Positions 53,953 through 62,502 of a stretch of DNA of 64,000 nucleotides are shown piece by piece (within the stretch, counting starts at the first letter, position 1; each line of letters begins with the position of its first letter). A program made the position numbers and the translations under genes. The stretch lies in contig NZ_CP069526.1 in assembly GCF_016889705.1 (NCBI RefSeq), positions 1,736,001-1,800,000 on the forward strand. The letters are read 5' to 3'. The DNA comes from Amycolatopsis sp. FDAARGOS 1241 (lineage in GTDB: Bacteria; Actinomycetota; Actinomycetes; Mycobacteriales; Pseudonocardiaceae). Below the pieces are notes generated by a model. It ran no database searches and was not told where the DNA came from. It saw only the letters and a list, made by a program, of their open reading frames with translations.

Positions 53953-54280
53953 CCCGTCCAACGAGGTCACCATTCCCCGCGTCGAGTACGACCTGCTCGT
54001 GCTCGACGCGGGGGCGTGGCGGCTGCTCAACGAGAGCCCGCACGTGGCGGAGCTGCTGGCCGAGTGGGTCGAGTGGGCCTACCGCGCCGACGTGCGCGAG
54101 TCCTCGAACGCCATCGCCGAGCTGTTCCGCGGATCGGGCTACGGCGTGTCCTACACCGAGCTGGCGCGCCGCCGGGCGGTGTCGACCCGGCCGGCGCTGA
54201 CCCCGGAGGAAATCCGCGCCCAGACAGATGAGTCGTGGGCGCGTGTCGAAGAGTGGATCACGAAGAGGAGGGCGGCCTGA
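53939..54280 (+). CDS. hypothetical phage protein, 113 residues
   Basis: The start is a GTG inside the preceding gene. It is helical and acidic (SPHVAELLAEWVEWAYRADV, SSNAIAELFRGSGYGVSYTE). Its stop shares one base with the ATG of the replication initiator (TGATG). No family is recognised. Confidence 0.55.
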   Translation: MSVPDPSNEVTIPRVEYDLLVLDAGAWRLLNESPHVAELLAEWVEWAYRADVRESSNAIAELFRGSGYGVSYTELARRRAVSTRPALTPEEIRAQTDESWARVEEWITKRRAA

Positions 54281-55188
54281 TGGCGCGCGAGTTTGCCCAG
54301 ATCAAGCTGGCCCTGTGGGAAGACGACGATGTCCGTCTGCTCAGCCCGGAAGCGCAGCACCTCTACTTCGTGCTGCTGACCTCGCGCTCGCTGAACTACT
54401 GCGGCGTGGGGGACTGGCGCCCACGCCGCATCGCGGCCCTGGCGCAGGGCTGGACGGTCGAACGCGTCGAAGACGCCGCGACCGAGCTGGTAGAGCGGTT
54501 GTTCGTCGTGATCGACGAAAGCACCGAGGAGATCCTGGTGCGCTCGTTCGTCAGGCACGACGGGCTGATGAAGCAGCCGAAGATGGCCACGGCGATGGCG
54601 GCCGCGCATGGGGCGGTCGCGTCGTCGGTGCTGCGCGGCGTGGTCGTCCACGAGCTTCGCCGCCTCCAGGAGGACTTCCCCGACCTCAAGGGTTGGGGGT
54701 CGGAGAAGGCATCCGATCTCCTCCGGAAAGCCTCCGTTGACCCATCGGTTTACCCGTTGGGCAAGGGGCCGTCTAACCGGTCTGGAAAGGGGTCGGGTGA
54801 GGGGTTGGGAAACCCTAAACCGAAGGGTTCGGGTAAGGGGTCCCCTACTCCTGCTCCTAACTCCAGCTCCTTACTCCAGCACCTCACTCCGCGCGAAAAC
54901 GCCGCCCCTGACGGGGCTGGCGCTGCCGCGCCGGAGAGCTACCCCGACGACTTCGAAGCCGCGTGGCTGGCCTACGAGCGCAAGGGCTCCAAGCGCAAGT
55001 CGTTCGCCGAGTGGCGGCGCGCGATCAAGCGCGCCGACCCCACGGTGATCGTCGACGCCATCCCGCGCTACTTCGCGTCGGTGAGCCAGCCCAGGTATCG
55101 CAAGGACTTCGAGCGCTACCTCGCCGGCGACCTCTGGGAGTCCGCTGCCGCGTCGGCACCCCCGATCAAGGTGTGGGCCGAGGAATGA
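54280..55188 (+). CDS. phage replication initiator/DnaD-like protein
   Basis: This is a 302-residue protein starting after AGAGGAGGG. The N-terminal domain (1-150) is a winged-helix type found in phage replisome organisers: FAQIKLALWEDDDVRLLSPE, QHLYFVLLTSRSLNYCGVGD, and AHGAVASSVLRGVVVHELRR. A Gly/Lys/Ser/Pro-rich linker (about 160-205) with 12-bp DNA repeats joins a C-terminal domain with ESYPDDFEAAWLAYERKGSK. It overlaps the helicase gene (ATGA), as in lambda O-P. Probably loads that helicase at an origin within this gene. Confidence 0.75.
   Translation: MAREFAQIKLALWEDDDVRLLSPEAQHLYFVLLTSRSLNYCGVGDWRPRRIAALAQGWTVERVEDAATELVERLFVVIDESTEEILVRSFVRHDGLMKQPKMATAMAAAHGAVASSVLRGVVVHELRRLQEDFPDLKGWGSEKASDLLRKASVDPSVYPLGKGPSNRSGKGSGEGLGNPKPKGSGKGSPTPAPNSSSLLQHLTPRENAAPDGAGAAAPESYPDDFEAAWLAYERKGSKRKSFAEWRRAIKRADPTVIVDAIPRYFASVSQPRYRKDFERYLAGDLWESAAASAPPIKVWAEE
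54759..54880 (+). repeat. iteron-like repeats within the initiator gene
   Basis: Copies of a GGGTAAGGGGTC-like 12-mer lie at 54759-54770, 54783-54794, 54795-54806 and 54831-54842, all in register of 12 bp. Tandem TCCTAACTCCAGC and TCCTTACTCCAGC follow at 54855-54880 in a locally less GC-rich pyrimidine tract. The arrangement resembles lambda-type origins inside gene O, but the 12-mers also encode a GKGS-type protein repeat. Confidence 0.55.
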
Positions 55189-56528
55189 TCAGCATCTACG
55201 ACATCGCGGCCGAGCAGTCCTTGCTGGGGTCCGCGCTCGCGCACCCCGACACCGTCGTCGAGCACCTGCACACCGTGCCGCACGAGGCCTGGCACAACCC
55301 GCTGCACCGTCGCCTGGCCATCGTCCTGCGGGAGATGGACTCGCGTGGCGAACCGATCGACCTCACCACGGTGAAGTCCGTGATCGCAGCTCGAGGAGCG
55401 TCCGGTGTCCTCACCGACGACTTCCTCGAAAGCCTGTTCCTCGGGTTCCACACCAGCGACAACGCGCCCGCCTACGCCGCCCGCATCCTCGACGTGCACT
55501 CGCAGAACGGGTTCGTCGCCTCGCTGCAGGAGACCCTCGACCGGTGCCGCGAGAACTGGGAAGGCGGGTACGGGCTCGACGTGGCCGGCCTCGCCCGCGA
55601 GCTGCGCCACGCGTGCGACGACGCCGAGAAGTCCGCCCGCCCCGCGCACTTCCAGCTCAGCTCGGTCGTGGACCTCCTCGAGGGGCAGGACACGTTCGAC
55701 TGGCTCACGCCCGGGCTGATGGAACGCATGGACCGCGTCGTGCTCACCGGCGCCGAGGGCGGCGGCAAGTCGGTGCTGCTCACGCAGATGGTCACGACCA
55801 TGGTCGGCGGGCTGCACCCGTTCACCGCGGCCGTCCTCGGCGACGGCGACCAAGGCCTACGGGTCGCGGTCGTCGACTGCGAGCTCACGCCCCGCCAGGC
55901 CCGCGGCCGGTACCGGCGCCTGGTCCGCAACGTCGACGACGCGCGCGCCGCGAACGGCCTCGGCCCCGCCGACTGGAAGAACAACCTCCTGATCGAATTC
56001 CGGCCCGAAGGGCTCGACATCACCGGCGCCACCGACCGCCAATGGCTCGAACGGTTCGTCACCGCCGCCGCCCCCGACGTGCTCGTCATGGGCCCCATCT
56101 ACCGGCTGTCCACACGCGACGAGTCCGACCCCGGGGCGGTCCGCGAGATGCAGCACGTCATCGACTCGCTGCGCGTCCGGCACAACTGCGCGTTCATCAC
56201 CGAAGCCCACTCCGGGCACGCCACCGACACCAACGGCGAACGCAAAGTCCGCCCCGCGGGCTCCAGCCTGTGGCTGCGCTGGCCCGAGTTCGGCTACGGC
56301 ATGCGCCGCGCCAAGGCCGAGGGCGAGGTCGCCGCCTACCTCAACACCCTCGGCCAGCGGCTCAGCCGCGTGAACAGCCAACGCCCCGTCGTCGTCGACG
56401 TGGTGCCCTGGCGCGGCTCCCGCGAAGAACGCGCGTGGCCCGACCGGCTCCGCTACGGCACCACCTTGCCGTGGGAGCCGTTCGACCCGACCTACTACGA
56501 CGACGCCGAAGTGATCAACGAGTTCTGA
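55185..56528 (+). CDS. DnaB-type/RecA-fold phage helicase
   Basis: This is a 447-residue protein. A DnaB-N-like helical domain (1-110; AAEQSLLGSALAHPDTVVEH, WHNPLHRRLAIVLREMD) is followed by a RecA-fold ATPase with Walker A VVLTGAEGGGKSVLLTQM, a strand LRVAVVDCELTPRQARGRYR, Walker B PDVLVMGPIYRLS, and later ITEAHSGHATDTNGERKVRP. This is the layout of replicative helicase or AAA_25-type RepA-like proteins. It is translationally coupled to the initiator gene. It should unwind phage DNA. Confidence 0.8.
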   Translation: MISIYDIAAEQSLLGSALAHPDTVVEHLHTVPHEAWHNPLHRRLAIVLREMDSRGEPIDLTTVKSVIAARGASGVLTDDFLESLFLGFHTSDNAPAYAARILDVHSQNGFVASLQETLDRCRENWEGGYGLDVAGLARELRHACDDAEKSARPAHFQLSSVVDLLEGQDTFDWLTPGLMERMDRVVLTGAEGGGKSVLLTQMVTTMVGGLHPFTAAVLGDGDQGLRVAVVDCELTPRQARGRYRRLVRNVDDARAANGLGPADWKNNLLIEFRPEGLDITGATDRQWLERFVTAAAPDVLVMGPIYRLSTRDESDPGAVREMQHVIDSLRVRHNCAFITEAHSGHATDTNGERKVRPAGSSLWLRWPEFGYGMRRAKAEGEVAAYLNTLGQRLSRVNSQRPVVVDVVPWRGSREERAWPDRLRYGTTLPWEPFDPTYYDDAEVINEF

Positions 56529-56540
56529 TCGGAGACGAGC

Positions 56541-56717
56541 ATGCCCACACCCACCCGCAACCAGGTCGAAGCCGCGACCGTCCCGTGCACCTCGCTCGAC
56601 CGCGACGGACAGCCCTGCGGCAAACCCGGACAGCTCGGCCTGCCCGCCGGCATCTGCCCCGAACACGCCATCGCCGTCTACCGCGCGGTCGTCCGGCTCA
56701 TGGACAAGGCCGCCTGA
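56541..56717 (+). CDS. small cysteine-containing phage protein, 58 residues
   Basis: It starts at an ATG 12 bases after the helicase stop. The sequence has CTSLDRDGQPCGKPGQLGLP followed by ICPEHAIAVYRAVVRLMDKA. Cysteines and histidine (C-x10-C, C-x2-H) could bind zinc. This looks like a real small gene; codon use and close spacing fit. Confidence 0.6.
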   Translation: MPTPTRNQVEAATVPCTSLDRDGQPCGKPGQLGLPAGICPEHAIAVYRAVVRLMDKAA

Positions 56718-56770
56718 TCAGCACTCACCGACCGCCCACATCAACCCCACACAGAACGGAGTCACACACC

Positions 56771-57226
56771 ATGCGCACCTACGTCAACCCGAACCCGCCC
56801 GTCGGCGAGCTCTGCGAGCACGAGACGTTCACTCATGTCCCCGAGCAGCCCTGCGACCGCGTACAGCCAGCGGGCCCGGCACCGATCACGGCCAGCCGCG
56901 CGAACCACAACTACGAGCCAAGCCGCGTGAACGGCATGGGCCGCTGCGGCTGCGGCGAAGACTGCGCCACCGAGCGGGCGTGGATGCAGCACATCGCGTC
57001 GCTGCTGGAGCCGATCCAGAACCCCACTGCTGCCGCGGAGGCGAAGCTCGGCGAGCTGCGCACCGCCGTTCTCGCGGTGCTCCAAGAGCTGTCGGCCTAC
57101 GGCGGCCGCGAGCAGCAGACCTTTCAGGCGCAAAACCGCGATGCCCCGCTGCACCGCGCGTTCGGCCGCGGTATCGCGCTTGCCGTGCAGCGCATCCGCG
57201 CCGTCGTCGAAGGAGAGACCCGATGA
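56771..57226 (+). CDS. hypothetical phage protein, 151 residues
   Basis: It starts at an ATG with a poor GGAG site (57 bases of leader). Cysteines cluster at the N-terminus (GELCEHETFTHVPEQPCDRV) and near GMGRCGCGEDCATERAWMQH, so metal binding is possible; the C-terminal half is helical. No family is recognised. It overlaps the next tiny gene by four bases. Confidence 0.55.
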   Translation: MRTYVNPNPPVGELCEHETFTHVPEQPCDRVQPAGPAPITASRANHNYEPSRVNGMGRCGCGEDCATERAWMQHIASLLEPIQNPTAAAEAKLGELRTAVLAVLQELSAYGGREQQTFQAQNRDAPLHRAFGRGIALAVQRIRAVVEGETR

Positions 57227-57312
57227 GCGACCCAGACACCCGAACCGACGAGGAAATCCTCGAAGACCTCATCCGACGCGACGGCCCGCCGCGCTACACG
57301 GGCCACGTGTAA
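57223..57312 (+). CDS. very small phage protein, 29 residues
   Basis: An ATG overlapping the previous stop (ATGA) begins an acidic peptide MSDPDTRTDEEILEDLIRRD plus nine residues. It is supported by translational coupling and a GGAGAGACC site. Function unknown. Confidence 0.4.
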   Translation: MSDPDTRTDEEILEDLIRRDGPPRYTGHV

Positions 57313-57346
57313 CCACCTAACCGGGTGAGGCGGTTAGGATACGGGC

Positions 57347-57625
57347 ATGTCACACAGCTGGGCACGGGGAAGCACCCGCCGCTGGCGCAAGCTGCGCCTC
57401 GCGGTGCTCACCCGTGACCACTGGACATGCCAGCTCTGCCACAAACCCATCGACCCCGCCATACGCCACCCGCACCCGATGAGCGCGCACGTGCACCACC
57501 TCGACGGCAAGGCATACGGCGACGACCCCGACCGCTGCGTCGCATCACACCGACAGTGCAACCTCGACGCCGGCGACCCCACTGCAGCGGCCGACCCCGC
57601 ACCCCGACCCATGACCAGGTGGTGA
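57347..57625 (+). CDS. HNH endonuclease (packaging-associated)
   Basis: This is a 92-residue protein with CQLCHKPIDP, the SAHVHHLDGKAYGDDPD core and SHRQCNLDAG; two CxxC-type pairs and histidines bind a metal. HNH nucleases next to terminase genes are typical of phages with HK97-type heads, where they assist terminase cutting at cos or pac ends. It lies 144 bases upstream of the small terminase gene. Confidence 0.88.
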   Translation: MSHSWARGSTRRWRKLRLAVLTRDHWTCQLCHKPIDPAIRHPHPMSAHVHHLDGKAYGDDPDRCVASHRQCNLDAGDPTAAADPAPRPMTRW

Positions 57626-57768
57626 CACGTGCGCACACAAGCCTCTGACCTGCGAAAACGAGTGACCACAGTGGACAACGCTCTGACCTGCGGTTTTTTG
57701 GGAGCCCCGATCACCCCGGACATCCACGTCCCTATGTTCTCTCTCTCCCCGCTGTCTCGGGACCCGCG
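57626..57768. other. gap before terminase, candidate cos/terminase-binding region
   Basis: These 143 bases form the largest gap in the phage run after the early promoter region. CTCTGACCTGCG occurs twice (57643-57654 and 57681-57692). The place between HNH and small terminase fits cos or a packaging start. Nothing proves it. Confidence 0.35.
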
Positions 57769-58116
57769 ATGAGCCCCGCGAAGCGACTGCCGACATCCAC
57801 TGACGTGCTCGGCGCGACCCGCGCGGCGCTGCGCGAGCTGGAGACGGACGACGAGGACCGTGCCGCGGTCGCGCTGGCCGTTCGGCTCGCTTCCGCGATT
57901 GATCAGGAGGAATCCGGCCGAACCCTGGCGGAACTCGCCGGAAAGCTGCTGAACGTGCTGGCCGAGCTCGGTGCGACCCCGGCCGCCCGGAAGGCGATCC
58001 TGCCGAAGGGAGGTCCCCAGGTTGACAGCCCTGCTCGAACCGCCCGCGACGAGCTCCGCGAGCGCCGCGCCGCTCGGTCGTACGGAGCCGCGGATCTGGA
58101 CGCCGCCTCTTCGTGA
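57769..58116 (+). CDS. terminase small subunit candidate
   Basis: This is a 115-residue, largely helical protein (DVLGATRAALRELETDDEDR, ALAVRLASAIDQEESGRTLA, LLNVLAELGATPAARKAILP) with a basic alpha-helical C-terminus. Its size, position and helical nature fit the small terminase that recognises phage DNA. The large subunit gene starts inside its 3' end (95-base overlap). Assignment rests mainly on context. Confidence 0.65.
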   Translation: MSPAKRLPTSTDVLGATRAALRELETDDEDRAAVALAVRLASAIDQEESGRTLAELAGKLLNVLAELGATPAARKAILPKGGPQVDSPARTARDELRERRAARSYGAADLDAASS

Positions 58117-59566
58117 GCTGACGCCGGATACCTCGTACGGCTTCGACGTGATCGACTTCGCGCGCGATGTGATCTCGATGCCGCTGGACCCGTGGCAGGA
58201 GTGGCTGGTGGTCCACGCCGGCGAGCTGCTGCCGGACGGCCGGCCCCGTTTCCGGACGGTGCTGGTGCTGGTGGCGCGCCAGAACGGCAAGACGCACCTG
58301 CTGGTCGTGCTGTCGCTGTTCTGGCTGTTCATCGAGCAGCTGCGGCTTGTGCTCGGCACCTCCACGAACCTCGACTATGCGCGCGAGTCGTGGGAGAAGG
58401 CGGTCGACATCGCCGAGGCGTGCCCGGAGCTGGCCGAGGAGATCGCGCAGGTTCGCAAGGCCAACGGCGAGCAGTTCATGCGCACGATCTACCGCACCCG
58501 CTACAAGATCGCCGCGTCGAACCGCAAGGGCGGCCGGTCGCTCACGATCAACCGGCTGATCGCCGACGAGCTGCGCGAGCATCACGACTGGTCCGCCTAC
58601 AACGCCGCCATGCCCGCGATGAACGCCGTGCCGGACGCGCAGGCGTGGCTGATCTCCAATCAGGGCGACCATCGCGCCGTGGTGCTGGATTCGCTGCGCA
58701 AGGCCGCGCTGGCCGCCGTCGAGGACGGCACCGCCGGTGACCCGAACTCAGAGGAGCGGCTCGGGCTGTTCGAGTGGTCGGCGCCGGACGGCTCCCGCGC
58801 CACCGACGTGACCGCGCTGGCGCAGGCCAACCCGAACCTCGGCCGCCGGATCGACCTCGCCGGGCTGCTCGGCGACGCCCGCCGCGCCGAGGCCGCGGGC
58901 GGTGAGGAGCTGACCGGGTTCCTGACCGAGATCCTGTGCATGAAGGTCCCGATGCTCGACCCGGCGATCGACGCCGCGCAGTGGGGCGCCGACGCCCCGG
59001 GCGGGTGTCTGGACCCGGGCGACCTGTCCGCGATCGCGCGCGGCCGGATCGCGCTGTGCTTCGACGCCGCGCCCGACGGCCGGCACGGGACGCTCGTTGC
59101 GGCCGGTGTGCTCGGCGACGGCCGGGTGCGGGTCGAGGTGGTTTCGGCGTGGGACGACGCGAAGAAGATGCGCCGGGAAATGCGCGATTGGATCCGTCGC
59201 GTCGGCCCCGGCGTGATCGGCTGGTTCCCGTCGGGCCCGGCCGCCGCCTACGCCGCCGAGCTCGCCGACACCGAGCAGGCCGACTGGCCGCCCGCGGGTG
59301 TCACCGTCGAGGCGATTCGCTCGGACGTGACCGCGGTGTGCATGGGCTTCGCCGACCTCGTGCAGGCCGGGGAGATCGCCCACTCCGATGACCCGCTGCT
59401 GAACGCGCAGATCGCGAGCACCGAGAAGCTGCGCCAAGGCGACGGCTGGCGCTTCACCCGCCGCGGCGCCGGCCACTGCGACGCCACCTACGCCACCGCC
59501 GGTGCCGTGCACCTAGCGCGGACCCTGCCCGATGAGAAGCCCGCCGGCTGGTTCGGCGTGGTGTGA
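58022..59566 (+). CDS. terminase large subunit
   Basis: This is a 514-residue protein. It probably starts at the TTG at 58022, because AAGGGAGG precedes it by eight bases; no ATG is available. The ATPase has a Walker A-like VLVLVARQNGKTHLLVVLSL, and LTINRLIADELREHHDWSAY carries the Walker B acidic residues. The C-terminal nuclease domain has RIALCFDAAPDGRHGTLVAA and an aspartate near SDVTAVCMGF. It is the motor that cuts and packages phage DNA. Confidence 0.88.
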   Translation: MTALLEPPATSSASAAPLGRTEPRIWTPPLRELTPDTSYGFDVIDFARDVISMPLDPWQEWLVVHAGELLPDGRPRFRTVLVLVARQNGKTHLLVVLSLFWLFIEQLRLVLGTSTNLDYARESWEKAVDIAEACPELAEEIAQVRKANGEQFMRTIYRTRYKIAASNRKGGRSLTINRLIADELREHHDWSAYNAAMPAMNAVPDAQAWLISNQGDHRAVVLDSLRKAALAAVEDGTAGDPNSEERLGLFEWSAPDGSRATDVTALAQANPNLGRRIDLAGLLGDARRAEAAGGEELTGFLTEILCMKVPMLDPAIDAAQWGADAPGGCLDPGDLSAIARGRIALCFDAAPDGRHGTLVAAGVLGDGRVRVEVVSAWDDAKKMRREMRDWIRRVGPGVIGWFPSGPAAAYAAELADTEQADWPPAGVTVEAIRSDVTAVCMGFADLVQAGEIAHSDDPLLNAQIASTEKLRQGDGWRFTRRGAGHCDATYATAGAVHLARTLPDEKPAGWFGVV

Positions 59567-59576
59567 GGAGACCACT

Positions 59577-59786
59577 GTGGACGGCACCGACAACCTGCAA
59601 TGTGGCGGTGGTTACCGCGCGCCAGATCTGCCGTACGAGCTGGCGGAAATGCCTGCGGGGCCAGCGCAGGGCGCGCCGTGCCCGGGATTCGAGTACAGCG
59701 GTACCGACCTGGTACACGCGCTGACGTGCTGCGAGCGGTGCCACCGCTACGCCCGCACGCACGCGGAGGAGAACCGACGTGGATGA
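59577..59786 (+). CDS. small cysteine-containing phage protein, 69 residues
   Basis: It starts at a GTG after GAGGAG, 10 bases after the terminase stop. Cysteine-rich C-terminal half: VHALTCCERCHRYARTHAEE. A zinc knuckle is possible. It overlaps the next gene by eight bases. Function unknown. Confidence 0.55.
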   Translation: MDGTDNLQCGGGYRAPDLPYELAEMPAGPAQGAPCPGFEYSGTDLVHALTCCERCHRYARTHAEENRRG

Positions 59787-59976
59787 AGTGCTGAAGAAGT
59801 TCCGCGCGCTGTGGCCGCCGGCGGCGCAGGTGCTCGGCGTGCTCGCCGTGCTGGCCGGGCTGGTGCTGCTGGTGACCGTGCTCGCCGGGCCGGTGTTCGG
59901 CGTGGTCGCCGCGCTGGTGCTCGGTGGCCTGGCCCTCGCCGCGCTCGGCGTGCTGCGTGAAGCCGGGAGGCTGTGA
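59779..59976 (+). CDS. small two-helix phage membrane protein, 65 residues
   Basis: It starts at a GTG inside the previous gene. Two hydrophobic helices (VLGVLAVLAGLVLLVTVLAG and FGVVAALVLGGLALAALGVL) with basic N-terminus. It sits between terminase and portal, where some phages keep membrane-active accessory proteins. Not recognisable as holin by position alone. Confidence 0.6.
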   Translation: MDEVLKKFRALWPPAAQVLGVLAVLAGLVLLVTVLAGPVFGVVAALVLGGLALAALGVLREAGRL

Positions 59977-61250
59977 TGGGGCTGGGGAAGACGTTCATGC
60001 GCTCGGCCGTGGCCGAGCAGCAGCTACGGATGATCGTCTCGAACGGCTGGCAGATCGGGCCGAGTGCCGCGATCGCCGGTGACGAGGTGTACGGATGGGC
60101 GGGGTTCGTCCGCGCGCTCGGCATTCCGGGCGTGGGCCGGGCGGTCGCGCTGATCTCCGACCTGATCGGCGGGCTGCCGTGGGACGCCTACACCAGCCAC
60201 GGCCGCGATTTCGCCGAGAAGATCACCCCGCGGCCGGCGCTGCTCGAGCAGCCGAACCCGGAAGAGGCCGGGATCAACACGTTCTCTGCGTGGGTGGCTG
60301 ACTACCTGCTGCACGGCAACGCAGTCGGCATCATCGTCGAGCGGAACGCGCTCGGCGTTCCCACCGCTGCGCTGCCGGTGCCGACGTGGGCGGTCGGTGT
60401 GCGCCGCGTCGACGGGTGGACCAACTCCGTGTTGCCGAAAGGTGCGATCGAGTACAGCATCGCCGGGAAGTCGTTCAGCGCGTACGACATTCTCCACGTG
60501 AAGGGCCTGTGCGAGCCGGGCAGGCTGCGCGGCGTCGGCGTGCTCGAGGCGCACCTGAACGGCAACGGCTCGCTCGACCTCGCCGCCGAGCTTGCGCGGC
60601 AAGCCCGCAACATCGACGCCACCGGCATCCCCACCGGCGTGCTGAAGGCGACCAGCCCGGACGTGACCCCGGACCAACTGCGCGAGGCCAAGCAGCTGTG
60701 GTTGGAGACGCAGCGGGACCGGACGGTGGCCGCGCTCGCGCCCAGCACCGACTTCGAGCCGCTGTCGTGGGACCCGGAGAAGATGCAGCTCGTCGAAGCA
60801 CGGAAGCTGTCGCTGCTGGAGGTCGCGAACGTCTTCGGCCTGCCGCCGCGGTTCCTCGGCGCGCCGTCGGGCGACTCGATGACCTACGCGAACAGCGAAA
60901 CCGAGTCGATCGACCTGCTGAAATACACGATCGGTGGGCACCTGCGCCGGTTCGAGCAGACGCTGTCGCTGCTGTTCCCGCGCGGGACGCAGGTGCGCGC
61001 CGACCTGGACGAGGTGCTGCGCGCGGACACCGCCGCGCGCTACAGCGCGTACGAGACCGGCATCCGTGCCGGGTTCCTGCGCAAGTCCGAGGCCCGCGCG
61101 AAGGAAACCGACCTTCCGCCAGTGCCCGGAATCGACGACCCGCCGAAGCCGGTGCAGCCGCCCGCGCCGCCGGACGCCCACGCCGCGCCGCAGGACGCCC
61201 AGTCCGACCAGAACGCCCAGCCCGACCCGACCGCCAAGGAGAGTGCCTGA
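59976..61250 (+). CDS. HK97-family portal protein
   Basis: This is a 424-residue protein. Typical portal features: VALISDLIGGLPWDAYTS, the wing segment WVADYLLHGNAVGIIVERNA, HVKGLCEPGRLRGVGVLEAH, and the stem/crown part ANVFGLPPRFLGAPSGDSMT followed by TYANSETESIDLLKYTIGGH. The C-terminus is proline-rich. The portal is the dodecameric ring through which DNA enters the head. Its start shares a base with the previous stop. Confidence 0.9.
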   Translation: MGLGKTFMRSAVAEQQLRMIVSNGWQIGPSAAIAGDEVYGWAGFVRALGIPGVGRAVALISDLIGGLPWDAYTSHGRDFAEKITPRPALLEQPNPEEAGINTFSAWVADYLLHGNAVGIIVERNALGVPTAALPVPTWAVGVRRVDGWTNSVLPKGAIEYSIAGKSFSAYDILHVKGLCEPGRLRGVGVLEAHLNGNGSLDLAAELARQARNIDATGIPTGVLKATSPDVTPDQLREAKQLWLETQRDRTVAALAPSTDFEPLSWDPEKMQLVEARKLSLLEVANVFGLPPRFLGAPSGDSMTYANSETESIDLLKYTIGGHLRRFEQTLSLLFPRGTQVRADLDEVLRADTAARYSAYETGIRAGFLRKSEARAKETDLPPVPGIDDPPKPVQPPAPPDAHAAPQDAQSDQNAQPDPTAKESA

Positions 61251-61555
61251 TGGCCGCACGCAAGACCACCACCAGCAAGACCGCCGCCGCGGCCCCGGCG
61301 GCCGACGAGCCGGCCGTGGAACCCGCGCCGAGCGCACCCGAGGTGGCCGCCGACGCGGCTCCGGCCGCCGACGAGCAGCCCGCCGCCGAGGCCGATGCGC
61401 CGGAGCCGGAGCGGGACTGGTGCCGCGTCGGCCGTGACCTCGACGAGGGCGCGCCCGAGTGCCCGCGCCACGAGCTCGACCCCGGGCTCGGCCTGTGCAA
61501 CCTGCACTTCGTGACCCGACTGGACCTTCGGGAGGCGGCCCGTCATGACGGCTGA
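61250..61555 (+). CDS. hypothetical phage protein between portal and protease, 101 residues
   Basis: Its ATG shares a base with the portal stop. The first half is an alanine/proline/glutamate-rich low-complexity run; the second has a cysteine/histidine pattern (DWCRVGRDLDEGAPECPRHE, LGLCNLHFV) that might bind zinc. It overlaps the protease gene by 11 bases. Unknown role, perhaps head assembly. Confidence 0.55.
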   Translation: MAARKTTTSKTAAAAPAADEPAVEPAPSAPEVAADAAPAADEQPAAEADAPEPERDWCRVGRDLDEGAPECPRHELDPGLGLCNLHFVTRLDLREAARHDG

Positions 61556-62366
61556 GGTGATGACCCGCACGTTCGCCGCTGAGATGGAGGTCTTGTCGCG
61601 CGCCAAGGGCGGCGACGGTCGCACCCTCGTCGGGATCGTCGTCCCGTACGCCACACCGGTACGCATCGACTCGCGGCTGACCGAGCAATTCGCGCGGGGT
61701 GCGTTCAACGCGCAGCTGCGCGCGGCGCCGCGCGTGCCGCTCTACCGCGACCACAAGCCGCACGGCGGGACGCTGATCGGCAAGGCGACGACCCTGCGCG
61801 ATGACGCGGCCGGTCTGTACGGAGAGTTCCGTGTGTCGAACACTCCGAAGGGTGACGAGACGCTGGAGCTGGCCAAGGACGACGTGCTTCCGCACTTCTC
61901 CGTCGGCTTCTTCGAAGGTCAGAATCGGCGCCTGCCGGGGGACATCACTGAGCGCGCCACCGCGCGCCTGACCGAGGTCGCGGTGGTGCCGGAAGGCGCA
62001 TACGGTGAGTACGCCGCGATCGCCGACGTGCGCAGTGCGGCGACGTTCGACGCCCGCGCGGAGCTGGACCGGATCGTGGCCGGCATCCCGGCGTTGTCGC
62101 TCGAGGCCGAGCTGCTGACCCGCTCGGCGCACGGCGGCTCGAACCTGAAGTACGGCCCCGGCTCGCCGCTGTGGAAGTACTGGACCGGGCCGGAAGGGTT
62201 CGCCCGCTACGCCGGCGCCCCGGACCCGTGGACGACGCTGCGCGCTGCGCTGCTCAAGGAAGGCGTGCCGGTCTCGATGGTCGACGGGCTGACCACCAAC
62301 ATCATGCAGGCGACCCCGGCCGGACGGGCGCTGTTCGCCGCGCACCACGGCAAGAAGGCGCGGTAA
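61545..62366 (+). CDS. prohead protease (peptidase S78)
   Basis: This is a 273-residue protein. The S78 signature is clear: GRTLVGIVVPYATP, QFARGAFNAQL, LYRDHKPHGGTLIG with the catalytic histidine, LPHFSVGFFEG with the catalytic serine, and RATARLTEVAVVPEGAYG. It cleaves the scaffold/delta part of the capsid protein during head maturation. The C-terminal 80 residues after about 170 are unusual extra sequence, perhaps a scaffold part. Confidence 0.9.
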   Translation: MTAEVMTRTFAAEMEVLSRAKGGDGRTLVGIVVPYATPVRIDSRLTEQFARGAFNAQLRAAPRVPLYRDHKPHGGTLIGKATTLRDDAAGLYGEFRVSNTPKGDETLELAKDDVLPHFSVGFFEGQNRRLPGDITERATARLTEVAVVPEGAYGEYAAIADVRSAATFDARAELDRIVAGIPALSLEAELLTRSAHGGSNLKYGPGSPLWKYWTGPEGFARYAGAPDPWTTLRAALLKEGVPVSMVDGLTTNIMQATPAGRALFAAHHGKKAR

Positions 62367-62502
62367 CCACCATTCGCTGATCATCGGTTACACTCGCTGC
62401 AACGACGCGGACGCCGACACCTCAGCCACTCACGGAAGCTGACACCCCGGCCACTCGGGCGGATGAGACCACTCACTCCACTTGAGACCGGAGGACGGCG
62501 TC

